From Streptomyces purpureus (GTDB lineage Bacteria > Actinomycetota > Actinomycetes > Streptomycetales > Streptomycetaceae): a stretch of 64,000 nt of DNA. Positions 50,701 to 58,157 of this stretch are shown here, piece after piece (positions within the stretch are counted from its first letter, which is position 1; the number at the start of each line of letters is the position of its first letter). A program made the position numbers and the translations under genes. The notes under the pieces are model-generated. The model was not told the DNA's origin, made no database searches, and saw nothing but the letters and a program-made list of their open reading frames with translations. The DNA lies in the NCBI RefSeq assembly GCF_014648195.1, contig NZ_BMQQ01000005.1, positions 184,012 through 248,011 on the forward strand, given 5' to 3'.

Positions 50701-52201
50701 CGCGCAGCACGTGGGCGAGGAAGGGGAGTCCGGCGAGGCCCGCCGGGCCGCCTTGGCGCAGGTCGTGCAGGAGGCGGTCGACGAGGCCGGTCTGCAGGGT
50801 CAGACCGGCGGCCGAGGCGGGCTGTTCGACGGCGGTGCGCAGATCGTCCTCGGTCATCGGCAGGACGGTCAGCTGGTGGTGTTCGAGGGCGCCGGCGAGG
50901 GCGGGGTGGTCGAGGCAGCTGCCGTAGTGGTCGGCGCGCAGGCTCAGGACGACCTTGGGGTGGCCGGGGGCGCCGGCGGTGAGGACCGCGATGAACCGGG
51001 CGCGCTCCTCCGCGTCGCCGCAGCGCGTGAATACCTCCTCGAACTGGTCGACGACCAGCAGCCGGCAGGCCGTACGCCCCGGCAGCGGGGGCGCCAGCCG
51101 GCCGTCGTCGAGCGCGGCCCGTACGTCGTCCGGGTCGCGGCCGGTGGCCCGGGCCCACAGTTCGGCCAGCGCGCGCAGCGGACGGGGGCCCGGCGCGGAC
51201 AGCAGGAGCGTCGGCCAGGGCTCGGGGGCGCGCTCGAGGCGGGCGAGGAGTCCGGCCCGTAACAGGGACGACTTGCCGACGCCGGACGCGCCGACGAGGA
51301 CCAGCGGATGCGGCACGTCGGTGTCAGTCAGCGCGGTCACCAGGCGGTCGGTGAGCGCGTCGCGGCCGTGGAAGTAGCCGCTGTCCTCCGCGCGGAAGGC
51401 CTCCATGCCGGGGTACGGGCAGGGCACGTCGGCGGGCGGGGCGCCGTCCGGGCCGGCCGGGGGCGGGGGCCGGTAGGCGGCGTTGGGGGCGACGGCGAGG
51501 GCGCCAAGCGTTCCCTCGCTCTGCCGCTGCGGCTGGATGAGCCCGCCTCTGAACTTCCGGTCCAGCGCGGCGTGGAGGTGGTCCAGGGTGAGATGGGGCG
51601 GGCCGGTGGGGTCACCGGATTCGAGGAGCTCGACGAGCCCTCCGCCGAAGAGGGTGTGCCGCTCGCCCTCGGGGGCGTACGAGAGGGCGAAGTACGCGGC
51701 GGAGCTGAGGAGGAAGCTGCCGGTGGGGCGTGCGGAGACGAACGGGTCGGCCGCCCGGGCGCCGGTGGGTGCCCCGGCCCGGCCGGAGAAGCAGCAGTCG
51801 AGGACGACGACGCTGCCCGCGGCGGCGCGGCCGAGCAGCCCTTTGAGCGTGTGGTACGGGACGGCGTCCGCGATCTGCTCGGCGGACCGGCTCGTACGGG
51901 TGGCGAAGTACAGCTCGTCGCCGGGGCCGAGCAGCCCGTGCCCGGCGTAGAGGAACAGCACCACTCCCGTCGCCTCGTCGACGGCCCGCTCCACGGCGGC
52001 CACGATCTCGTCGGGGCGAGCGGTCGCCGGGACCCGGTGGATGCGGTCGTCGGCCATGCCGCAGACGTCGCGCAGGAGCCGTCGCAGGTCGTCGAGGGTG
52101 GTGTCGACGGACGGCAGCCCGGGGAGCGCGGAGCCGGGCGCGTGCGCCCCGGTCCCGACGATGACCGCCCGCGCCCCGTCCTCGGCGAGGCCGCCGGTCA
52201 T
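47789..52201 (-). CDS. Caspase-nSTAND-WD40 conflict protein
   Basis: Protein of 1470 aa. Residues 1-240 are a caspase-like peptidase with catalytic His88 (FLYAGHGL) and Cys137 (LDCCFSG). An nSTAND1 NTPase follows, with P-loop LVLVGASGVGKSSLLRAG near residue 300 and Walker B LLVVDQFEEVF. A membrane helix comes near 690 (ALGGVALALCVALIAAFIAY), then about 700 residues of WD40 repeats (repeated FSPDGRxL and LWDV/LWDI). The WD40 propeller probably senses a signal, the STAND module oligomerises and the caspase executes. Translation is coupled to EACC1 upstream (ATGA). Confidence 0.88.
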   Translation of the reverse strand: MTGGLAEDGARAVIVGTGAHAPGSALPGLPSVDTTLDDLRRLLRDVCGMADDRIHRVPATARPDEIVAAVERAVDEATGVVLFLYAGHGLLGPGDELYFATRTSRSAEQIADAVPYHTLKGLLGRAAAGSVVVLDCCFSGRAGAPTGARAADPFVSARPTGSFLLSSAAYFALSYAPEGERHTLFGGGLVELLESGDPTGPPHLTLDHLHAALDRKFRGGLIQPQRQSEGTLGALAVAPNAAYRPPPPAGPDGAPPADVPCPYPGMEAFRAEDSGYFHGRDALTDRLVTALTDTDVPHPLVLVGASGVGKSSLLRAGLLARLERAPEPWPTLLLSAPGPRPLRALAELWARATGRDPDDVRAALDDGRLAPPLPGRTACRLLVVDQFEEVFTRCGDAEERARFIAVLTAGAPGHPKVVLSLRADHYGSCLDHPALAGALEHHQLTVLPMTEDDLRTAVEQPASAAGLTLQTGLVDRLLHDLRQGGPAGLAGLPFLAHVLRETWLRRSGATLTLAGYQATGGIWQSVTTTTEKLYQSLDQRGRTALRELLLRMVHVGADASEDAVRRRIPTAELLSAGRAILDRLVESRLVTLDQSSAQISHEALLRAWPRLHRWIDENRAELVLRQQLADDADEWNSAHRHPGYLYRGPRLATAASLLRRNRLTRPLDIDFVERGLAEEAAERRREAHSTRRLKRALGGVALALCVALIAAFIAYGEQNETEEQRRIAEQQSVVATYRALKAEAETLRPTQPQTALRLAIAAYRIQPSAESRTALFDGLAQGHFAGRVTVEDRSWDVRVLGGGGRLLALDRLREGRRLELWDVGTPGRPGRRLAAFDACPDDVKAADFSPDARTLAVACKDGTVSLWSLRTPATPRRTTVMRAPGLPKHANAIRFGPDGRTLGGVGWWQDNDRYGALVLWDVRDQARPRQLGVRRGVYESKELHFSPDGRTLFTASGAILYVKDWHDKDSIAHHSGAKLWDITDPARPKELSTFPVREEAAAFSPDGRRLATAGGGTVELWDLSTPAKPRRMHHWLAHKENVTALAFRPDGTTLATGSLDKSVVLWNVTDPKKPAKVTTLVEHDGLVDTMAFASDGRRLVSAADEEVIHWRAGGDGRPRAVASFDGMRGYDTFDLSPDGTLLAGGGDEVVDLWDVRDLLRPKRLASLAGHTSTVRGVAFSGDGKSLVSGDRGGKIVFWDIVRPTRPRTTATVRRDKPVEQLAFSPRGDRLVSVEGDLPSPSGQGTVWDTTDRRRPRALLTLADLVLVEAPRFRPDGKLLAFQVWTAKPLGVQTLLWDMTPGGKRVEVKGAGPFAFSADGQTFANLYLGDDLELWEVTDPLRPRALGRAAKRGRGQKLQELAFHPGGNLVAGATREGSVVLWAVGDRGLPHQVANLTEARAGVDSVRFTPDGRRLLATDGRSVLVWDLDDFPEIAADTLGRACAVAGRGLADTYDEWKRYASALKYRKTCP

Positions 52202-52803
52202 GGGGTGGGGGGCGGGGCGTCGGCCGGGGTGCCGGGGCCCGGGAGGGCGGGGGGCGGCGAGGTGTCGGGCGAGGCTCCGGGGAGCGCCGCGGGCGGGGCA
52301 GGGCGCGTAACGGGCGGGGCGTCGGGGGAGGGCGAGGTATCGGCAGAGGCGCCGGGGAGCGCCGGAGGCGGGGCGGGCGGGGCAGGGCGCGTGACGGGCG
52401 GGGCGTCGGGGGGCACCGTTTGGCCCGGGGCCGCGGGTGGTCCCGTGATGTCCGTGGCGAGTTGGCGGGCCAGGTCCGCCGACTGCTGGGCGTCCAGGCC
52501 GCGTACGTGGGTGGTGGAGACGGTGACCTGGGTGCCGTCAGGGCGCGTGATGGTGATCGTCTGGCTGCCCCTGCGGGTCTGGGCCCAGGCGACGACCGCC
52601 CCGGCGAAGACCGCGGCCACCCCGCCCGGCGCGAGAACCGCGAGCAGGGCGTCCGTCGCCAGGCCCATGGCGCCGGCGGGGGGTTCGGCCTGCGTCGCGC
52701 CGCTGTGTATGCGGCCCCGCAGCTGCGGCACCGCACTCAGCCAGCGTCTCAACTCGTGGGCGCCGTCGGCGCCTTCACCGTGCACCGCGATGAGTGTGCG
52801 CAT
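52198..52803 (-). CDS. Effector-associated constant component EACC1-like protein
   Basis: Protein of 201 aa: N-terminal LIAVHGEGADGAHELRRWLS, GAMGLATDALLAVLAPGGVA with a hydrophobic helix, and ITITRPDGTQVTVSTTHVRG, a pattern I recognise from EACC1 proteins, followed by an 80-aa Pro/Ala-rich tail with near-identical repeats (PPDAPPVTRPAPPA). EACC1 proteins are known partners of STAND/caspase effectors in actinobacterial conflict systems. Its TGA overlaps the ATG of the caspase gene. Confidence 0.78.
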   Translation of the reverse strand: MRTLIAVHGEGADGAHELRRWLSAVPQLRGRIHSGATQAEPPAGAMGLATDALLAVLAPGGVAAVFAGAVVAWAQTRRGSQTITITRPDGTQVTVSTTHVRGLDAQQSADLARQLATDITGPPAAPGQTVPPDAPPVTRPAPPAPPPALPGASADTSPSPDAPPVTRPAPPAALPGASPDTSPPPALPGPGTPADAPPPTP

Positions 52804-52820
52804 GCCACGTAGCCTACGTG

Positions 52821-53648
52821 TCAGGTGTGACGCGGGGTGTGGGTGGTGGTAAGTGCCACGTGATCGACCAGGGGACGGTAACCGAGGCGCTGGTAAAGGG
52901 CGTTGCTCGTCGGGTTGGCCAGGTCGGTGAAGAGCAGCACCTGCCGGGCTCCGGCGTCCAGGGCCGCCCGGCTGACGGCGCTGGTGACGGCTCCCCCGAA
53001 GCCCCGGCCGCGCCAGGGGGGCGGGGTGTAGACGGGCGAGAGCCGGGCCTGGTCCGCGACGAGAGGCGAGATGCTCGCCATCGCGACCGGTCCGTCGTCG
53101 GTCTCCCAGAGGTGGAGGCGGCCGTCGGCGACGCGGGCCTCGATGTTCGGGGCGTAGTCGGCGTCGGGGTCCTCGCCGATGTCGGCGGCGAAGCCGCGCA
53201 TCCAGCCGAGGGCGAGCGGTACGTCGGCGGTGACCGCGGCCCGTGCCCGTCCTGGTGGCGAGGGATGTGGCGGGGTGAGGGTACCGAGCCGGAAGAGCCG
53301 CATCCGCCGGGCCGTCGTCCAGTTCTGGCCCATGGCCTCGGCGAACGCGTGGGCGGGTGCGTACTCGCCGCGTGCGCCGGTGGCATCCGGCAGCTCGCGC
53401 GCGAGGGCGCGGGCGGCCCGGTCGGGCATCGGGCCGAGGGCCGGCGGATGGGGCGGGGTGACCAGGAAGGCCCCGGTCACCCGCCCGTCCGGCTCGGTCC
53501 ACCAGCCGTAACGTGCGCCGTCGACGGGCGCTCGGCGTGCGCCCTCGCTGACGGTGAGCAGCACGGTGTTCCGGGCGGGGTCCGCGGCGAGGTGCTCGCC
53601 GGCGGCGGTCCGGAAGGCGTCCACGTCACCGGTGACATGCCACGTCAT
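52821..53648 (-). CDS. GNAT family N-acetyltransferase
   Basis: Protein of 275 aa with a C-terminal GNAT fold: AMASISPLVADQARLSPVYT, then the acetyl-CoA loop PPPWRGRGFGGAVTSAVSRA and LLFTDLANPTSNALYQRLGY RPL. The N-terminal half is a degenerate GNAT-like domain. ATG 53648 lies inside the first unit of the tandem repeat, so the repeat array directly abuts or forms its promoter region. The frame continues upstream through the repeats without a plausible start. Confidence 0.85.
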   Translation of the reverse strand: MTWHVTGDVDAFRTAAGEHLAADPARNTVLLTVSEGARRAPVDGARYGWWTEPDGRVTGAFLVTPPHPPALGPMPDRAARALARELPDATGARGEYAPAHAFAEAMGQNWTTARRMRLFRLGTLTPPHPSPPGRARAAVTADVPLALGWMRGFAADIGEDPDADYAPNIEARVADGRLHLWETDDGPVAMASISPLVADQARLSPVYTPPPWRGRGFGGAVTSAVSRAALDAGARQVLLFTDLANPTSNALYQRLGYRPLVDHVALTTTHTPRHT

Positions 53649-53879
53649 GGCGTCACCGCAGGGCCACGGGTGACATTGCGCGTCACGGGGCCACCGCCAC
53701 ACCACCCGTGACATTGCCCGTCACGGAGACACCGCCACACCACCCGTGACATTGCCCGTCACGGAGACACCGCCACACCACCGGTGACATTGCACGCCAC
53801 CGAATCACCACCGCCCCGCCCTGTGACATTGCACGTCATCGGGACACCGCCCTCCCCCACCCGTGACATTGCACGTCAC
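53632..53879. repeat. Tandem array, seven copies of GTGACATTGCNCGTCAC
   Basis: Units begin at 53632, 53670, 53708, 53746, 53784, 53823 and 53863 (period 38-40). Each contains GTGAC-N7-GTCAC or a near copy; the first is diverged and lies in the start of the GNAT gene. Spacers between units 2-5 are also similar (accgccacaccacc). Each core is a 5-bp dyad suited to a dimeric DNA-binding protein. The core is shared with the inverted copies at 44616-44715. Confidence 0.9.
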
Positions 53880-53944
53880 CATGTCACCTCGGGCGGGAGG
53901 TGCGGCGGCGCGGCTGGCGCGGCCGCGATCCCCACCCCACCGCC

Positions 53945-55285
53945 TCACCTCAGGTGCGACGTGTCGTTCAGGAGGCGTACGGAGGCGTTGCCGTCGGCGT
54001 AGTACGCCACTGCGGAGAGCGAGGCCGCCGACAGCTCCATGCGGAACAGTGACTCCGGCGGGGCGCCGAGGGCGAGGCGGATCAGGGTCTTGACCGGGGT
54101 GACGTGGGTGACGAGGAGGATCGTGCGGCCCGCGTGACGAGCCGTCAGCCGGTCCCGGGTCGCCGCCACGCGGCGGGCGACGGTCGCGAAGCTCTCGCCG
54201 CCGCCCGTCGGGGCCGCCTTCGGGGAGGCGAGCCAGGCGTCGAGGTCGTCGGGGTAGCGCTCCCGTACCTCCGCGAAGGTCAGCCCTTCCCAGGCGCCGA
54301 AGTCGGTCTCCCGCAGGCCGTCGTCGATCTGCACGTCCAGGCCGAGGCGGGCGGCCACGGTCTCGGCGGTCTGCCGGCAGCGGGTGAGGGGTGAGCTGAT
54401 GATCTCCTGGATCGTGCCGCGTGCGGCGAGCGCGGCGGCGACGGCCTCGGCCTGGCGCCATCCGGCGCCGGACAGCTCGGGATCGGCCCCACCACTCCCG
54501 GAGAACCGCTTCTCCGGAGTGAGCGCGGTCTCCCCATGCCGCAGTAGTACGAATGTCGCCGGCGCCCCCATGTCGGGCCCCCAGCCGGGTGCGGCGCCGG
54601 TGGCGGCAGCCCGCTCAGCCGCAGCCTGCGCATCGGCAGCTCCGGCCCACGGCGCCACGCCAGTCACCCCGGACGCAGCCGTACCAACGGCGGCACCGCC
54701 GACCGGAGCCGTCGTCGCCCCCGCCAGGGCCGCCCTCGCCTTCGCCGCGCCCGCCGTCGCGTCGCCGGGCGGGCCCGACGGCGGGGCGGGGACGGCGGCG
54801 GCGTTGCGGGCCGCCGCCGTGTCCAGGGCGGCGGTCGAGGCGGAGGGCTGCCACTGCCTGCCGTGCTTGCCCGCGTCCATCGCCTCGTTGGCGAGCCGGT
54901 CCGCGTGCTTGTTCTGCTCGCGCGGGATCCACTCGTAGCGGACCTGCCCGGCCGGCAGGATCCGGGCGGCCTCCGCCGCCAGCGGCTTCATGTCCGGATG
55001 CTTGATCTTCCAGCGTCCCGACATCTGCTCGACGACCAGCTTGGAGTCCATCCGGACCCGCACCCGCGCGTCCGGCGCCAGCTCTTTCACCGCCCGCAGG
55101 CCCGCGATCAGGCCCTTGTACTCGGCGACGTTGTTCGTCGCGACCCCGATGTACTCGGCGGTCTCGGCGAGCGGCTCGCCCGTCGCCGCGTCGAGGACGA
55201 CCGCGCCGTAGCCGGCCGGGCCCGGGTTCCCCCGGGAGCCGCCGTCGGCCTCGACGATCAGCTCACGCAGCTCCCCCGAAGCCAT
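53945..55285 (-). CDS. Bifunctional RNase H/acid phosphatase
   Basis: Protein of 446 aa. The N-terminal 130 residues are type I RNase H (IVEADGGSRGNPGPAGYGAV, TNNVAEYKGLIAGLRAVKE, VRMDSKLVVEQMSGRWKIKH). An Ala-rich linker of about 100 residues follows, then a histidine phosphatase domain (FVLLRHGETALTPEKRFSGS, ISSPLTRCRQTAETVAARLG, ILLVTHVTPVKTLIRLALG). It matches the actinobacterial fusion (Rv2228c-type) that removes RNA-DNA hybrids and, in mycobacteria, has alpha-ribazole phosphatase activity. Its ATG overlaps the zinc-ribbon gene's stop. Confidence 0.92.
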   Translation of the reverse strand: MASGELRELIVEADGGSRGNPGPAGYGAVVLDAATGEPLAETAEYIGVATNNVAEYKGLIAGLRAVKELAPDARVRVRMDSKLVVEQMSGRWKIKHPDMKPLAAEAARILPAGQVRYEWIPREQNKHADRLANEAMDAGKHGRQWQPSASTAALDTAAARNAAAVPAPPSGPPGDATAGAAKARAALAGATTAPVGGAAVGTAASGVTGVAPWAGAADAQAAAERAAATGAAPGWGPDMGAPATFVLLRHGETALTPEKRFSGSGGADPELSGAGWRQAEAVAAALAARGTIQEIISSPLTRCRQTAETVAARLGLDVQIDDGLRETDFGAWEGLTFAEVRERYPDDLDAWLASPKAAPTGGGESFATVARRVAATRDRLTARHAGRTILLVTHVTPVKTLIRLALGAPPESLFRMELSAASLSAVAYYADGNASVRLLNDTSHLR

Positions 55286-56028
55286 CAGAGGCCGGACTCC
55301 GACGTACGGACCAGGATCCGGCGGCAGTTCTCGCAGCGCACGACGGTGTCGGCGGAGGCCGCCCGCACATCGTTCAGCTCGGTGATGTTCAGCTCGATGT
55401 GGCAGCCCTCGCAGCGGCGCTGGTACAGCCGGGCCGCGCCCACACCGCCCTGCTGCTCGCGCAGCTTCTCGTACAGCTTCAGCAGGTCGGCCGGGATCGA
55501 CCCGGCGACCAGCTCGCGCTCCTTGCGTACGGACTCGGCCTCGCCGTCGAGCTCGGCCTGCGCCGTGTCCCGGCGGGCGGTCGCGTCGTCGGCCTTGGCC
55601 TGGACGGACTCCAGCCGGCCGGTGAGCTCGGTCACCCGCTCCTGGGCGGACTCGCGGCGCTCCATGACCTCCAGGACGACGTCCTCCAGGTCGCCCTGGC
55701 GCTTGGCCAGCGAGACGATCTCCTTCTGGAGGTTCTCCAGGTCCTTGGGGGAGGTGACCGCGCCGGAGTCCAGGCGCTGCTGGTCACGGGCGGCGCGCTG
55801 GCGCACCTGGTCGACGTCCTGCTCCGCCTTGGTCTGCTCGCGGGCGCAGTCGCTCTCCTCGGTCTGCGCGGCGACGAGCAGATCGCGCAGCTGGGTGAGG
55901 TCCTTGTTCAGCGACTCGATCTCGGCGTGCTCGGGCAGCGACTTGCGCTTGTGGGCGAGCTGCTGCAGTCGTACGTCCAGGGCCTGGACGTCGAGGAGTC
56001 GGATCTGGTCGGCGGGCGCGGCGTTCAG
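55285..56028 (-). CDS. C4-type zinc ribbon/coiled-coil protein, CTG start
   Basis: Protein of 247 aa: DQIRLLDVQALDVRLQQLAH, then a long coiled coil (about residues 25-180) and a C-terminal C4 zinc ribbon (RRCEGCHIELNITELND, VVRCENCRRILVR). Homologues interact with DNA or RNA machinery; function is unclear. No ATG/GTG/TTG fits the conserved N-terminus; the CTG at 56028 has TGGAG with 7-nt spacing and overlaps the Nif3 stop (CTGA), so I infer a CTG start with coupled translation. Confidence 0.85.
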   Translation of the reverse strand: MNAAPADQIRLLDVQALDVRLQQLAHKRKSLPEHAEIESLNKDLTQLRDLLVAAQTEESDCAREQTKAEQDVDQVRQRAARDQQRLDSGAVTSPKDLENLQKEIVSLAKRQGDLEDVVLEVMERRESAQERVTELTGRLESVQAKADDATARRDTAQAELDGEAESVRKERELVAGSIPADLLKLYEKLREQQGGVGAARLYQRRCEGCHIELNITELNDVRAASADTVVRCENCRRILVRTSESGL

Positions 56029-56840
56029 TTGGGGGCTCCAGAATTGTGGTGGGAGGACCAGGGGTCGGTGACCGTCTTCGAGACGTGGACCCGCAGGCCC
56101 CATCCATTGCGGTCGGAAATCTCGTCGAGCTGGGAGGCGGCCTGCTCGCACCAGGGCCATTCGGTGGCCCAGTGGGCGGCGTCGACCAGGCCCAGCGGAG
56201 TGTGCTGAACCGCCTCGGACGCCGGGTGGTGGCGCAGGTCGGCGGTGAGGAAGGCGTCCACGCCCGCGGCCCGTACGGCGTCGAAGAGGCCGTCGCCGGA
56301 TCCGCCGGCGACGGCGACCCGGCGCACGATCATGGTGGGGTCGCCGGCGACCCGGATGCCCTGCGACGTGGTGGGCAGCCGCTTCGCGGCGCGCGCCGCG
56401 AACTCCGACAGGGTCTCCGGGTGGTCGAGCTCGCAGATCCGGCCGAGGTTGTTCTCGGCGACGAGGGGCCCGGTGACCCGCAGGTCGAGGGCGCCGGCGA
56501 GGGCGTCGGAGACACCGGGGTCGGCGGTGTCGGCGTTCGTGTGGGCGACGTGCAGGGCGATGTCGTGCTTGATCAGGCTGTGCACGACCCGGCCCTTGAA
56601 GTGGGAGGCGGCGACCGTCGTCGTACCGCGCAGGTAGAGCGGGTGGTGGGCGACGATCAGCTGGGCGCCCAGGGTGATCGCCTCGTCGGCGATCTCCTGG
56701 ACCGGGTCGACGGCGAAGAGGACGCGGTCGATCTCCGCGTCGGGGTCGCCGCAGACCGTGCCGACGGCGTCCCACTGCTCGGCCCGCTCGGGGGGCCAGA
56801 GGGCGTCGAGCGCGGCGATGACTTCAGAGAGGCGGGGCAC
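56025..56840 (-). CDS. Nif3-like dinuclear metal center protein
   Basis: Protein of 271 aa of the Nif3/YbgI family: RLSEVIAALDALWPPERAEQ, WDAVGTVCGDPDAEIDRVLF, LIVAHHPLYLRGTTTVAASH (metal-binding histidines), IALHVAHTNADTADPGVSDA, AFLTADLRHHPASEAV and LVDAAHWATEW. The family forms hexameric toroids with two metals per subunit; some members are linked to GTP cyclohydrolase-like or damage-control roles. It starts with GTG 56840. Part of the conserved Nif3, zinc ribbon, RNase H operon. Confidence 0.92.
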   Translation of the reverse strand: MPRLSEVIAALDALWPPERAEQWDAVGTVCGDPDAEIDRVLFAVDPVQEIADEAITLGAQLIVAHHPLYLRGTTTVAASHFKGRVVHSLIKHDIALHVAHTNADTADPGVSDALAGALDLRVTGPLVAENNLGRICELDHPETLSEFAARAAKRLPTTSQGIRVAGDPTMIVRRVAVAGGSGDGLFDAVRAAGVDAFLTADLRHHPASEAVQHTPLGLVDAAHWATEWPWCEQAASQLDEISDRNGWGLRVHVSKTVTDPWSSHHNSGAPN

Positions 56841-56917
56841 GGAGGAAAGGCTACCTGTCCTCCGTGCTCCGCTTCCTGCGCGCGCTTGCTCGACGACTTC
56901 CCCGCCGGGGACGGGGT

Positions 56918-57961
56918 CTACTTGACGAGGTCGCCGCGGAGGTCGTCGAGGACCTCGTCGGCGGCGGTGACGCCGAGGCCGAGGTACCAGGTCTCGTCCG
57001 GGACGTCCTTGGCCTGGCCGCCCTTGACGGCCTTCAGGTTCTTCCAGAGCGGGTTGGCCTGGGCGGTGTCGCGCTTGGTGGCCTTCGGGTCGCCGTACAC
57101 GCCGGTGAAGATCCAGTCGGCGTCGGCCTCGTCGATCTTCTCCGGACTCACCTCGGCGGCGAGCTCGTTGATCTGCTGGTTCTTGGGCCGGGGCAGGCCG
57201 GCGTCCTCGAGGATGGTGCCGATGAAGGAGGCCTTGGCGTAGAGGCGGATACGGTCCGGGAGGTAGCGGACCATCGAGACGGTCGGCTTCTTCGGGCCGA
57301 TGTCGGTGCCGAGCTTCTTGGCCTTGGTCTCGTAGGCGGCGAGCTTCGCCTTGGCGTCGGCGGTCTTGTCCAGGGCCGCGGCGTTGAGGAGGTAGTTCTC
57401 CTTCCACGTGAAGCCGGGGCGGATGGAGAAGACCGTCGGGGCGATCTTGGAGAGTTCCTTGTACTTGTCGGCGGCGCGCAGTTGGCTGCCGAGGATGAGG
57501 TCGGGCTCCAGGTTGGCGATGGCCTCGAGGTTGAGGTTGTTGATGGTGCCGACGCTCTTGGGCTCGCCGGCGTCCTTCTTCAGGTAGCCGGGGATGCCGT
57601 CGTCGCCCTCGCTGGGGGCGTAGCCGACGGGCTTGACGCCGAGGGAGACGACGTTGTCGAGCTCGCCGACGTCGAGGACGACGACCCGCTTGGGCGCGGC
57701 CTTGATCTCGGTCTTGCCCAGGGCGTGGGTGACGGTGCGGGGGAACTGTCCCGGCTTGGCGTCGGTGCCCATGGCCGCGGTCTTCTTGGCCGCGTCGCCG
57801 AAGTCCTTGCCGCCGGTCGCGACGGACTTCTTGCCGCCGTCGCCGGCCTTGGCCGGGTCGGAACCGGAAGCGGAACCGGACTCTTGACCTCCGCATGCCG
57901 CGAGGGAGAGTGCGGCGACGAGGGCTACGACGGCGGCACCGCCGCGACGACGCAGGGACAT
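56918..57961 (-). CDS. Iron-siderophore ABC transporter substrate-binding lipoprotein
   Basis: Protein of 347 aa with a lipoprotein signal (VVALVAALSLAACGGQESGS; lipid-modified Cys in LAACGG), then a FepB/FhuD-type binding domain: VVVLDVGELDNVVSLGVKPV, NLEAIANLEPDLILGSQLRA, YLPDRIRLYAKASFIGTILE and ADWIFTGVYGD. It captures ferric siderophores for an ABC importer, whose permease genes are not in the window. ATG 57961 follows AGGAG; an iron box lies upstream. Confidence 0.9.
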   Translation of the reverse strand: MSLRRRGGAAVVALVAALSLAACGGQESGSASGSDPAKAGDGGKKSVATGGKDFGDAAKKTAAMGTDAKPGQFPRTVTHALGKTEIKAAPKRVVVLDVGELDNVVSLGVKPVGYAPSEGDDGIPGYLKKDAGEPKSVGTINNLNLEAIANLEPDLILGSQLRAADKYKELSKIAPTVFSIRPGFTWKENYLLNAAALDKTADAKAKLAAYETKAKKLGTDIGPKKPTVSMVRYLPDRIRLYAKASFIGTILEDAGLPRPKNQQINELAAEVSPEKIDEADADWIFTGVYGDPKATKRDTAQANPLWKNLKAVKGGQAKDVPDETWYLGLGVTAADEVLDDLRGDLVK

Positions 57962-57990
57962 GGGCGCTCCTGACAAGGAAACGGAACATG

Positions 57991-58014
57991 AAGGTTAGGG
58001 CTGCCTTACCTTAA
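57991..58014 (-). promoter_or_regulatory. Iron box (DmdR1/DtxR-type operator)
   Basis: The reverse strand contains TAAGGTAAGGCAGCCCTAAC followed by CTT, a good match to the actinobacterial iron-box dyad (GGTwAGG-N4-CCTwACC). It lies 30 bp upstream of the siderophore-binding gene. Fe(II)-loaded DmdR1-type repressor should bind here, so the gene is expected to be induced by iron starvation. Confidence 0.7.
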
Positions 58015-58157
58015 GCACCTCGTTCCTCTTCAGCACAATCGCCCCCTCTCGGGGGCGCGAATCGGTCGATGGCCACCCTTATGTGTGAAGAGGGAAGTCT
58101 CGCGTTGTCCGGCTGGAAGTGCGAAAACTAGCTTCGGTGGCCGGAGGTGACGACCCG

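Noticed and set aside
53632..53879. CRISPR array
   Set aside because: Repeat cores are only about 17 bp, the intervening segments are themselves similar, and no cas gene is near; it is a simple tandem repeat.
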